DNA of 64,000 nucleotides from Taeniopygia guttata. Lineage: Eukaryota; Chordata; Aves; Passeriformes; Estrildidae. How positions within the stretch are numbered: the first letter of the stretch is position 1; each line of letters starts with the position of its first letter. The stretch is taken from NCBI RefSeq assembly GCF_048771995.1, contig NC_133059.1, positions 3,461,001 through 3,525,000 of the forward strand, read 5' to 3'. Positions 10,906-23,800 of the stretch are shown one piece after another. Below the pieces are notes generated by a model. That model saw only the letters and a program-made list of their open reading frames with translations, did not search any database and was not told the origin of the DNA. The position numbers and the translations under genes were made by a program.

Positions 10906-11505
10906 GCCGAGACCCCCCCCAACTGGTCCGGAGACCCCCCCCAAACTGGTCTGAACTGGGAGGGGCCCCCCCAAACCCCCCCAAGAGAACAAAACCCCCC
11001 CCAAAATGGGACTAAAGAGCCCCAAAAAGCCCAAAATCGAGGCCAAAACCCCAAAATTCAGGCCGGGATCCCCCCAAAAATGAGGCGAGGACCCCCTAAA
11101 ATTGGGTTGGAGGGGGAGGGGTCCCCAAAAACCCCCCCGGGACCCCCCAAAATCCGCCCCCCCCCCTCACCTGGAGCGGCGCCGCCGTTTTCAGTGGAAA
11201 CCGCGGGAAGGGGAAATAAACCGGGGGGGGGCAGGAAATCCCAAAAAAGGGGGGCTGGGAGGGGCCGGGGGGGTGGGGAACCCCAAAATTTTGGGGGCAG
11301 GGTTGGGGACACCCCCACTCCAAAATTTGGGTCTTATTTTAGGGTAAAAACCCCCAAAATTTGATTTTTTAATGGAGGAAAAAAGCTCCAAATTTTTTTT
11401 TTTTTTTTGAGGAACCGCCCAAAAATTTGGGGTTTATTTTTGTGGGGGGGGGTGAAAGAGACCGGGGGGACCCCCAAAATTAATGGGGACACCCAAAAAT
11501 TAAGG
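10906..11505. other. C/G-run rich spacer past the CCDC9 3' end
   Basis: Degenerate ccccccaaaa and ggggggg runs. A slightly CpG-richer block at 11,160-11,220 (cacctggagcggcgccgccg) shows no recognisable frame. Human INAFM1 would be expected between CCDC9 and C5AR1, but no InaF-like protein is visible. Confidence 0.45.
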
Positions 11506-11529
11506 ACGAAGCCGGAGGAGTTTTGAAGT

Positions 11530-11535
11530 TTTATT
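11530..11535 (-). terminator. CCDC9: Polyadenylation signal AATAAA for CCDC9
   Basis: The minus strand reads gttgAATAAAacttc, about 270 bp past the proposed CCDC9 stop at 11,801. Cleavage would fall near 11,505-11,515, where the sequence becomes run-rich spacer. It is the only sense-orientation AATAAA I noticed near this gene end. Confidence 0.6.
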
Positions 11536-11589
11536 CAACAAAAAGACAAAACTGGAGAGGGGGGGGGACCCCAAAATCCCCACGGGGGG

Positions 11590-11800
11590 AAAACTGGGGA
11601 CCCCCCCCAAGGTGAAATTTGGGATTTTTGGGGTTCCCCAAGGGAATTTTGGGTTTTTTTGGGCCCCCCCAGGTGAGATTTGGGATTTTTGGGGCCCCCC
11701 CAAGGGAATTTTGGGTCCCCCAGGTGAGATTTGGGTTTTTTGGGGTCCCCCCAGGTGAGATTTGGGATTTTTTGGGGTCCCGGTCCCACCTGGGGGGGGT
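11590..11800. repeat. CCDC9: Array in the CCDC9 3'UTR
   Basis: Units of about 45 bp contain ccccccaggtgagatttgg and ttttggggtcccc. It lies between the proposed stop codon and the poly(A) signal. Confidence 0.75.
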
Positions 11801-14800
11801 TCAGGTGGGATTTGGGGTCCCCCCCCCGTCACACCTGGGGGGGGTCGCTGGTTCCTCCTGTGGGGGGAGAGAGAAAAAGGGGCTGGAGACCCCAAAAACC
11901 CCCAAATTCCCCAAACCCCGCTGGGGCTGGGACCCCCCAGGGGAGTTTTGGAGCCCCCCAGGTGAGTTTTGGGACCCCCCAGGTGCCCCCCCAGGTGATT
12001 TTGGGACCCCCCCAGGTAAATTTAGGGACCCCCAGGTGAGTTTTGGGGCCCCCCAGGTGATTTTGGGGCCCCCCAGGTGATTTTGGGAACGAACCCTCTG
12101 CAAATCTGAGCTCTCCACCTCCGGCCCTGCGGGAACAGCACCAGTATGGACCAGTATAAACCAGTATGGACCAGTATGGACCAGTACAAACCAGTATGGA
12201 TCAGTATAAACCAGTACACACCAGTCCAGACCAGCCCAAACCAGTCCAGACCAGTATAAACCACTAACGACCCTCCCAGTTCCCCCCAGTTCCCTCCCAG
12301 TTTGATCCCAGTTTGATCCCAGTCCCTCCCAGTTCCTCCCAGTTCCCTCCCAGTTCCCCCCAGTTTGTCCCAGTTCCCCCCCCAGTTCCCCTCCCAGTTC
12401 CCCCCAGTCCCCCCAGTACCGTGGGGGGGGGTCCCGCTGCGCTCCGGGGTTTCCGGGGGGCTCCGGCAGGGGCTGGGGGGGGGGAGGGGCGCTGCTGGGG
12501 GAGAGACTGGGAGTTACTGGTTTGAACTGGTTTGAACTGGGAGAGACTGGTTTGAATTGGGAGAGACTGGGGGGGGTCACTGGGAGTTACTGGTTTGAAC
12601 TGGGAGAGACTGGTTTGAACTGGGGGAGACTGGGGGAGTCACTGGGAGTTACTGGGAGTTAGTGGTTTGAACTGGTCTGAACTGGGAGAGACTGGGGGGG
12701 TCACTGGGAGTTACTGGTTTGAACTGGTTTGAACTGGGAGAGACTGGGGGGGTCACTGGGAGTTACTGGTTTGAACTGGTTTGAACTGGGAGAGACTGGT
12801 TTGAACTGGGAGAGACTGGGGGGGTCACTGGGAGTTACTGGTTTGAACTGGGAGAGACTGGGCGTTACTGGTTTGGACTGGTTTGGACTGGGACACACCT
12901 GGGGGCTCACTGGGCGTTACTGGTCCGGACTGGTCCGTACTGGGCGTTACTGGTTTGGACTGGTCCGAACTGGGCGTTACTGGTCCGGACTGGTCTGAAC
13001 TGGGCGTTACTGGTTTGGACTGGTCTGAACTGGGACACACCTGGGGGCTCAGCGGGCGTTACTGGTTTGAACTGGTCCGAACTGGGCGTTACTGGTCTGG
13101 ACTGGTCTGAACTGGGCATTACTGGTTTGGACTGGGAGAAACTGGGAGTTACTGGTTTGGACTGGTTTGGACTGGTCTGAACTGGGACACACCTGGGGGC
13201 TCACTGGGGGTTACTGGTTTGCACTGGTCTGAACTGGGCGTTACTGGTTTGAACTGGTCTGAACTGGTTTGAACTGGGACACACCTGGGGGCTCACTGGG
13301 CGTTACTGGTTTGGACTGGTCCGAACTGGGCGTTACTGGTTTGGACTGGTCCGAACTGGGCGTTACTGGTTTGAACTGGTCCGAACTGGGCGTTACTGGT
13401 TTGGACTGGTCTGAACTGGGCCCCTCCTGTCCGTCCTCGTCGTCGTCGCTCAGATCCTCCCACTGGTCGGAGTCCCCCGGGGATCCGGGAGCTTCCGGAA
13501 CCTTCCCCGGGACCTGCCAGCCCCAAATCCGGGAAAATCCCAAATTTCCAAAGGGCTCCAAATTCCCAAATCCCAAAATTCCAATTCCCAAATCCCAAAA
13601 TTCCAAAGGGGTCCGAATTCCCAAATTCCCAAATCCCAAAATCCCAAAATTCTGAGAGGCTCCAAATTCCCAAATCCCAAATCCCAAATGGTCCCAAAAT
13701 CCCAAAATTCCAAAGGGGTCTGAATTCCCAAATCCCAAATTCCCAAATCCCAAAATCTGGGAAAATCCCAAAATCCTGAGGAGGCTCCAAATTCCCAAAT
13801 CCCAAATGGTCCCAAAATCCCAAAATTCCAAAGGGGTCCAAATTCCCAAATTCCAAAATCCCAAATCCCAAAATCCCAAAATCCCAAAATCTGGGAAAAT
13901 CCCCAAATCCTGAGGAGGCTCCAAATTCCCAAATTCCCCAATTCCAAATCCCAAAATCAGGGGAAATCCCAAAATCCCAAATCAAATCCCAAATCCCAAA
14001 ATCTGGGGAAATCCCAAATTTCCGAGGGGTTCCAAATTCCCAAATCCCAAAATCCCAAATCCCAAAATCCCACAGGGGTCCGAATTCCCAAATCCCAAAA
14101 TTCCAAATCCCAAAATCCTGAGGAGGCTCCAAATTCCCAAATTCCCCAATTCCAAATCCCAAAATCAGCGGAAATCCCAAAATCCCAAATCAAATCCCAA
14201 ATCCCAAAATCTGGGAAAATCCCAAATTTCCGAGGGGTTCCAAATTCCCAAATCCCAAAATCCCAAATCCCAAAATTCCAAAATCCCAAAATCCCAAAAT
14301 TCCGAAGGGGTCCAAATTCCAAATATCCAAAATTCCAAATCCCAAAATACGGGAAAATCTCAAAATCCCAAAATCCCAAATCCCAAAATTCCAAAATCAT
14401 GAAGGGGTCCAAATTCCAAAATTCCAAAATTCCAAATCCCAAAATATGGGAAAATCCCAAAATCCCAACCCCCAAAATTCTAAATCCCAAAATTCCAGAG
14501 GGTCCCAAAATCCCAAAATTCTGTGGGGTCCCAAAATGCCAAATCCCCAAATCCCAAAATCCCGGGGGGGGGTTCCAAAATCCCAAATCCCAAAATTCCA
14601 AAATCCCAAATCCCAAAATTCCAGCGGATCCCAAAATCCCGGGGGGGGGATCCCCAAATTTTGGGGTCACCTGAGGGGTTTCGGGGTCCGGGGGCGGCTC
14701 CGGCTGCGGCTCCCAACGATCGTCGTGGAAACTGGAACGGAATTCACGGAAAAATTTGGGAATTCGGGCAAAAATTTGGGAAATTCCCCAAAAAAAAATC

Positions 14801-17800
14801 CCCAAAAATGGGAATTCGGCCCAAAATTCCTGGAAAAAAGAAGGAGAAGGGGATTTCCCCCGAAAATTCCCCCCAAAAATCCCCTCCAAAAAATACAAAT
14901 GTCCCCCTAAAAGCGTCCCAAAAAATCCCAAATCCACAAAAATCCCCCAAAATCCACAAAAATCCATTAAAAAAAACCTTAAAATCCCTAAAAATCCCCC
15001 CCAAAAAACAAAATACTCCCCCCAAATTCCCCAAAAATCCCCCCAAACTTCCCCAAACCCCCCAAAATCCACAAAAAAATCCCCCTAACCCCCCAAATTC
15101 CCCAAAAATCCCCCCAAAATCCACAAAATTCCCTCAAAATCCACAAAAATCCCCCCAAAAAACAGAATTCTCCCCCAAAATCCACAAAAATCCCCAAATT
15201 TCCCCAAATCCCCCCCAAAAAACCAGAATTCTCCCCCAAAATCCACAAAAAAAACCCAAATCCAGAAAATCCCCCCAAAAACCAAAGTTCCCCCCCAAAT
15301 CCACAAAAATCCCCCCAAAATCCCCCCGAAATCCTCCAAAACCCCAAAATCCCCCCGAAATTCCCCCAAAACCCCCAAATTTTCCCCAAATCTCCCCAAA
15401 ATTCCCCCAAAACCCCCAAATTTTCCCCAAATCTCCCCAAAACCCCCCAAATCTCCCCAAATTTCCCCAAAATCCCCCAAATTTCCCCAAAATCCCCCCA
15501 AAATCCCAAAATCCTCCCCATAACCCCCCAAAATCCCCCCAAATTTCCTCAAATTTCCCCAAAATCTCCCCAAAATCCCCCAAATTTCCCCAAAATCTCC
15601 CCAAAACCCCCCAAAATCCCCCAAATTTCCCCAAAATCCCCCCAAATCTCCCCAAAATCCCAAAATCCCCCCAAAATCCTCCCAAAACCCCAAATTTCCC
15701 CCAAATCCCCCCAAATTTTCCCCAAATTTCCCCCAAAATCCCCCAAATTTCCCCCAAATCCCCCAAATTTCCCCAGAATCCCCCAAATTTCCCCAAAATC
15801 CCCCGAATCCCCCCAAAATCCCCTCACCTGTAGGGGCGGCCCCTCCCCCGCCCTCGGCCCCTCCGGCGGCGTTGGGGGTGGGGGAGGGGCGGGGGGGGGC
15901 CTGGGGGGGCCCCTCCCCCCTCGGGCTCCTCCGGGACCCCCGAGAACCTGCGGGGGAGGGGCAGAGGTGGGACCCCAAATTCACCCCCAAATTCACCCAA
16001 AAACCCAATTCACCTGAAAACCCCAAATTCACCCCCAAATTCACCCAAAAATTCATCGAAAAACCCAAAATTCACCCCAAAAATTCACCTGAAAACCCCA
16101 AAATTCACGCCAAAAATTCACCCCAAAAATTCACCTGAAAACCCAAAATTCACCCAAAAATTCACCCCAAAAATTCACCTGAAAACCCAAAATTCACCCA
16201 AAAATGTATCCCAAAATTCACCCCAAAATTTCTCCCAAAATTCACCTCAAAATTTACCTGAAAACCCAAAATTCACCCCAAAATTTATCCCAAAATTTAC
16301 CCAAAATCCCATTTTTGGTCTAAAAATCCCATTTTTTTGTCTAAACATCCCATTTTTTCCTCCAAAAGTCCCATTTTTTGGTCCAAAAATCCCATTTTTT
16401 GGCCTAAACCTCCATTTTTTCCCTCAATCCCTGATTTTTCTCCCTAAATCCCCATCTTTTTTCCCAAACACCCCAAAAATCCCTTTTTTTCTTCCAAAAA
16501 TCCCAATTTTTCTTCCAAAAATCCAATCTTTCCCCCCCGAAATCCAATTTTTTGTCTAAATATCCCATATTTCTTCCAAAAATCCAATCTTTTTCAGAAA
16601 AATCCCATTTTTCCCGTCCAAAAATCCCATTTTTTATCCAAAAATCCCATTTTTTTGTCTAAACATCCCATTTTTTCACCCCAAAATCCCGTTTTTTGGC
16701 CTAAAAATCCCATTTTTTTATCCAAATGGCCCATTTTTTGGTCCAAAAATCAAATTTTTTCTTCCAAAAATCCCATTTTTTAACCTAAAAACCCCATTTT
16801 TTGCCCTAAAAACCTCATTTTTTTTCCCCCAAACCCCATTTTTTTTCCCCAAACCCCCCAAAATCCCATTTTTTTGTCTAAAAACCCCATTTTTTTCCCC
16901 CGGACCCACATGCTGTCGGGTTTCTGGGCGTCCCACTCCCGTCTCCAGGCGCCGCGGGGGTCCCGGTGCCGCTGCAGCCGGGGGCTTTTCCCCAAAATCC
17001 CACTTTTTGTCTAAAAATCCCATTTTTTTTGTCTAAAAACCCCATTTTTTGTCTACATATCCCATTTTTTAATCCAAAAATCCCATTTTTAATCCAAAAA
17101 TCCCATTTTTTGCTCTAAAAACCCCCTTTTTTCGTCCAAAAATCCCATTTTTTTGTCTAAAAATCACATTTTCTGCCATAAAAACCCCATTTTTTTGCCT
17201 AAAAACCTCATTTTTTTTCCCCCAAACCCCAATTTTTTTCCCAAAATTCCATTTTTTTCCCCCAGACCCACATGCCGTCGGGTTTCTGGGCGTCCCACTC
17301 CCGTCTCCAGGCGCCGCGGGGGTCCCGGTGCCGCTGCAGCCGGGGGCTTTTCCCCAAAATCCCACTTTTTGTCTAAAAACCCCATTTTTTTGGTCTAAAA
17401 ACCCCATTTTTTGGTCTAAATATCCCATTTTCTGCCATAAAACCCCCATTTTTTGTCTCAATATCCCATATTTTAATCCAAAAATCCCATTTTTTTGGCC
17501 TAAAACCCCCATTTTTTCATCCAAAACCCCCATTTTTTTGTCTAAAAATCCCATTTTTTTTGTCTAAAAACCCCATTTTTTGTCTAAAAACCCAATTTCT
17601 TTGTCTAAAAATCCCATTTTTGACCTAAAACCCCAGTTTTTTGTCTAACATCCCATTTTTTAATCCAAAAATCCCATTTTTTTAATCCAAATGGCCCATT
17701 TTTTGGTCCAAAAATCCCATTTTTTGGCCTAAAAACCCCATTTTTTTTGTGTAAAAACCCCGTTTTTTGCCCTAAAAATCCCATTTTTTTTTCCCAAATC

Positions 17801-20800
17801 CCAATTTTTTTCCCCAAAATCCCATTTTTTCCCCCGGACCCACATGCCGTCGGGTTTCTGGGCGTCCCACTCCCGTCTCCAGGCGCCACGGGGGTTTTTC
17901 CCTAAAATCCCACTTTTTGTCTAAAAACCCCATTTTTTTTTCTCTAAAAACCCCATTTTTTGTCTACATATCCCATTTTTTAATCCAAAAATCCCATTTT
18001 TCATCCAAAAATCCAATTTTTTGGCCTAAAAACCCCATTTTTTCACCCAAAAATCCCATTTTTTCGTCCAAAAATCCCATTTTTTTGTCCAAAAATCCCA
18101 ATTTTTGGGCTAAAAACCCCATTTTTTTGGTGTAAAAACCCCATTTTTTTCCCCAAACCCCCCAAAATCCCATTTTTTGGTCCAAAAATCCCATTTTTTC
18201 TTCCAAAAATCCCATTTTTTGGCCTAGAAACCCCATTTTTTTTGTGTAAAAACCCCATTTTTTGCCCTAAAAACCCCATTTTTTTCCCCAAACCCCCCAA
18301 AATCCCATTTTTTTTCCCCAGACCCACATGCCGTCGGGTTTCTGTGCGTCCCACTCCCGTCTCCAGGCGCCGCGGGGGTCCCGGTGCCGCTGCAGCCGCT
18401 CGCGGTCGATCCGTTCCCGCTCCCGTTTCCAGCGCTCGTACTCCGCCCGCTGCCGCCCCGTCATCCACAGCGTCGGGTCCAGCGGCGGAGAGACCCCCGC
18501 CCGGGCAGCCCCCCGCCGCGCCTGGGGGGAAAAACGGGGAAATTGGGCCAAAAATGGGAAATGACAAAAAAACCCGAGAGAATCGCAAAAAACCCCGAGA
18601 GAATCGGGCCTAAAATGGGGAAAATGCAAAAAAAACCCCGAGAGAATCGCAAAAAACCCCGAGAGAATCAGGCCAAAAATGGGGAAAATACCCAAAAATT
18701 GACTCAGGAAAATCCCAAAGGCCCCGCCGGGTCTGGGGGAAAAAGGGGAAAATCGTCCCAAAAATGGGAAATCCCCAAAAACCCCCGAGAGAATCGGCCC
18801 AAAAATGGGGAAAATACAAAAAAACCCCCGAGAGAATCGGCCCAAAAATGGGGAAAATACAAAAAAAACCCCCGAGAGAATCGGCCCAAAAATGGGGAAA
18901 ATACAAAAAAAACCCCAAGAGAATCAGGCCAAAAATGGGGAAAATACAAAAAAAAACCCCCAAAAAACCCCGAGAGAATCGGGCCAAAAATGGGGAAAAT
19001 AAAAAAAAAAACCCCCGAGAGAATCACAAAAAAACCCCGAGAGAATCGGGCCAAAAATGGGGAAAATACAAAAAAAAAAACCTCAAAAAAATCCCAAAAA
19101 CCCCGAGAGAATCGGTCCAAAAATGGGAAATCCCAAAAAAACCCCGAGAGAATCGCAGAAAACCCCGAGAGAATTGGGCCTAAAATGGGGAAAATAGAAA
19201 AAAAAAACCCCAAAAAACCCCGAGAGAATCGGGCCAAAAATGGGGAAAATACAAAAAAAAACCCCCGAGAGAATCACAAAAAAACCCCGAGAGAATCGGC
19301 CCAAAAATAGGGAAAATATAAACAAAACCCCCCAAAAAATCCCAAAAACCCCAAAAAAATCCCAAAAACCCCGAGAGAATCGGGCTAAAAATGGGAAATC
19401 CCAAAAAAAACCCCGAGAGAATCGCAAAAAACCCCGAGAGAATCGGGCCAAAAATAGGGAAAATGCAAAAAAAACCCCAAAAAAACTCCCCGAAATAATC
19501 CCAAAAACCCCAAGAGAATTGGGCCAAAAATGGGGAAAATAGAAAAAAAAACCCAAAAAAAATCGCCCAAAAAAACCCTGAGAGAATGGGGCCAAAAATG
19601 GGGAAAATACAAAAAAAAACCCCAAAAAAATCTCATGAAAAATGGGGAAAATCTCCTCCAAAAAACCCCAGAAACAGAGAAAATCCCAAAAAAGCCCGAA
19701 AAATGGAGAAAATTCCCCCAAAAAATACCCCAAAATAGGGGAAAATAAAGGAGATTTTGGGAATTTTTTTGGGATTTTTTTGGGAGGATTTGTTTTAGGA
19801 CTTTTTGAGGGTGGTTTTGGATTTTTGGGGATTTTTTTTTGATTTTTTGGGGCTTTTTGTGTGTTTTTGGGGATTTTTTGGGGGGATTTTTTTGGCTTTT
19901 TTGAGGATTTTTGGAGGAAGTTTTTGGGATTTTTTGGGGGGAAGTTTTGGGGGTTTTTTTTGATTATTTGGGGGATTTTTTTGGGGATTCTTTTGGGTTT
20001 TTTTTTCTATTTCTGAGGGTTTTTGGATTTTTGGGAGATTTTTTGGGGGCTTTGTGTGTTTTTGGGGATTCTTTTGCTTTTTTTGGTGGGATTTTTTTGG
20101 CTTTTTGGGGGGATTTTTGGGGTATTTTTGGGGGATTTTTGAAGGAAGATTTTGGGATTTTTTGGTGGGATTTTTTGGTGGGATATTTTTTGGGGGTTTT
20201 TTTGGGGTGTTTTTGGGGTTTTTGGGGTACCCACCGCGGCCTTGCCGAAGTCGGGGCCCCCCCAGTTGCGCTGGTGCCGCCGGGGGCCCCCCCCGGGCCC
20301 CCCCCCGGGCTCGGGGCCGCAGCGCCGCGGATCGTCCAGAAAGTTCCGCACCGGGTTCCGCTCCGGGAGCCCCTCCTGCGGGAAACTGGGATCACTGGGA
20401 GCACTGGGAGGGAACTGGGGGGCACTGGGGGGCACTGGGAGGGGAGCTGGGGGCACTGGGATAAACTGGGAGGGGATCTGGGGGCACTGGGAGCGACTGG
20501 GAGGGGACTGGGATAAACTGGGGGGCACTGGGAGGGGACTGGGAGCAACTGGGAGGGGACTGGAATGAACTGGGATAAACTGGGAGGGGATTTGGGGGCA
20601 CTGGGGGGCACTGGGAGCGACTGGAGGGCACTGGGAGGGGATCTGGGGTTACTGGGAGGGACTGGGAGGGACTGGGATAAACTGGGAGGGGACTGGGATG
20701 GACTGGGATAAACTGGGAGGGGATCTGGGGGCACTGGGAGGGACTGGGATGGACTGGGAGGGGACTGGAATGAACTGGGATAAACTGGGAGGGGATCTGG

Positions 20801-23800
20801 GGGCACTGGGAGGGACTGGGATAAACTGGGGGGCATTGGGAGGGGACTGGGATAAACTGGGAGGGGATTTGGGGGAACTGGGAGGGACTGGGAGGGGATT
20901 TTGGGCACTGGGAGGGACTGGGATAAACTGGGAGGGACTGGGAGAGGACTGGGATAAACTGGGAGGCACTGGGGGGGACTGGGAGCGACTGGGAGGGGAC
21001 TGGAATGAACTGGGATAAACTGGGAGGGGATCTGGGGGCACTGGGAGGGACTGGGAGGGGATTTGGGGGCACTGGGAGGGACTGGGAGCAACTGGGAGGG
21101 ACTGGCAGGGGACTGGGATAAACTGGGAGGGGACTGGGATGGACTGGGAGGGGATTTGGGGTTACTGGGACAAACTGGGAGGGACTGGGGCGGAACTGGG
21201 ATGAACTGGGATAAACTGGGCTAACAGGTGTGTAGTGATCTATGCTGGTCTATACAGCTCTGAACTGGTTTGTACTGGTCTGTGCTGGTTTGTACTGGTC
21301 CGTGCTGGTTTGTACTGGTCCGTGCTGGTTTGTACTGGTCTGTGCTGGTCTATACTGGTCCGTACTGGTCTATACTGGTCCGTACTGGTTTATACTGGTC
21401 CGTACTGGTTTATACCGGTCCGTACTGGTCTATACTGGTCCGTACTGGTCTATACTGGTCCGTACTGGTGCCTCACCCTGCGGCCGCGTTCGTACTCGGC
21501 GATTTTCTCCATCTCCTCGTTCATCTGCTCGATGTTCTGCAGCCGCCGCTGCTCCCACTCCTGGGGACCCCAAAACCGCCCAAATTCACCCCAAAATCGG
21601 CCCAAATTCACCCCAAAATTCACCCCAAAATCAGCCCAAATTCACCCCAAAATTCACCCCAAAATCCGCCACAATTCACCCCAAAATCCGACAAAATTCA
21701 GTCAAAATTACGTCAAAATTCACCCCAAAATTCAGCCAAAATTCAGCCAAAATTCCCACAAAAATCCCCCCAAATCCCCAAATTTCCACAAAATTTCCCC
21801 AAATTCCCCCCAAATCCCCCAAATTTTCCCCAAATCCCACCAAAATCCCCCAAATATCTCCAAATATCCCCAAATTTCCACAAAAATCCCCCCAAATCCC
21901 CGAATTTCCACAAAAAATCCCCAAAATTCCCACAAGAATCCCCCCAAATAGCTCCAAATTTCCACAAAATCTCCCAAATTTCCCAAAATTTCCACAAAAA
22001 TCCCCCCAAATCCCCGAATTTCCACAAAATTTCCCCAAATCCCCCAAAAATCTCCCCAAAATGCCCAAATTTCCCCAAATCCCCCCAAATCTCACCTGGG
22101 ATTTTCGGTCGCCGCCGTCGCCCCCCCCCGCCCCTCCCCCCCTCCCGCGGGGTCGTGACCCCCCGGCCCCTCCCCCACCCCCCCGGGGGGGGCGCCCCGA
22201 AATCCGGGGGGGGCCCGGGGGCTTCTTCTCCTTGGGCTGGTCCTGTTGGGGGGCAGAGAGCCCAAAAAAACCCAAAATCAACCCAAAATCCACCCAAAAC
22301 AGTCCCCAAAATCCTCATTGAGAGACCTCGAAATAAACCCAAATAAACCTCAAATAAACCCCAAAATAAACCCAAAATTCACCCAAAATAATCCCCAAAA
22401 TCCTCATTGAGAGACTGCGAAATAAATCCAAATAAATCCCAAAATAAACCCCAAATAAACCCAAATAAACCCCAAAATAAACCCAAATAAACCCCCCAAA
22501 AAACTCCAAAACAATCCCCAAAATCCCCACTGAGAGACCTCGAAATAAACCCAAATAAACCCCAAAATAAAACTCAAATAAACCCAAATAAACCCCTAAA
22601 TCCACCCAAAACAATCCCCAAAATTCCCATTGAGAGCCCTCAAAATAAACCCAAATAAACCCCAAAATAAACCCAAATAATCCCCAAAATAAAACTCAAA
22701 TAAACCCCAATAAACCCAAATAAACCCCAAAATCCACCCAAAATAATCCCCAAAATCCCCATTGAGAGACCTCGAAATAAACCCAAATAAACCCCAAAAT
22801 AAAACTCAAATAAACCCCAAATAAACCCAAAATAAACCTCAAATAAACCCAAATAAACCCCAAAATCCACCCAAAATAATCCCCAAAATCCCCATTGAGA
22901 GACCTCAAAATAAACCCAAATAAACCCCAAAATAAAACTCAAATAAACCCCAAAATCCACCCAAAATAATCCCCAAAACCCCACTGAGAGACCGCGAAAT
23001 AAACCCAAATAAAGCCCAAAATAAACCCCAAATAAACCCAAAATAAACCCAAAATTCACCCAAAATAATCCCCAAAATCCCCATTGAGAGACTGCGAAAT
23101 AAACCCAAATAAAGCCCAAAATAAACCCCAAATAAACCCAAATAAACCCAAAATTCACCCAAAATAATCCCCAAAATCCCCATTGAGAGCCCTCAAAATA
23201 AACCCAAATAAACCCCAAAATAAAAGTCAAATAAACCCAAATAAACCCAAAATTCACCCAAAATAATCCCCAAAATCCCCACTGAGAGACCTCGAAATAA
23301 ACCCAAATAAACCCCAAAATAAACCTCAAAATAATCCCAAATAAACCCCAAAATAAACCTCGAAATAAACCAAATAATTAAAGCTCAAAATAAACCCAAA
23401 TAAACCCCAAAATAAAGCTCAACATAAACCCAAATAAACCCCAAAATAAATCCCAAATAAATCCAAAAATCCCCAAAATCCCCCCAAAGAATCCCCAAAT
23501 CCCCCCAAAAAAACCCCAAATCCCTCGAGATCCCCCAAAAATCCCCAAATCCCCCCCAAAAAATCCCCAAATCTCCCCCAATTCCCCACTTAGACACCCC
23601 AAAAAAAACCCCAAAATCCCCCCAAAAACCCCAAAAAGCCCCAAATAGCCCCAAATCTCACCCCGGGGGGTCCCGGGGGGTCTCTGTCCCCCCCCCGCCG
23701 GGGGGGCCGGGCGGTCACAGCCCCCCCCTCGCGCTCCGCCCGCCGCCGATCCTCCTCGATCTCCTGGAATTTGGGGGAAATTTGGGAATTTTGGGAATTT

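Noticed and set aside
12421-12472. Extra CCDC9 exon (PLPEPPGNPGAQRDPPP)
   Set aside because: It has an acceptor and a gtactg donor, but its phase does not fit the inferred last exon; left as a possibility in the array entry only.
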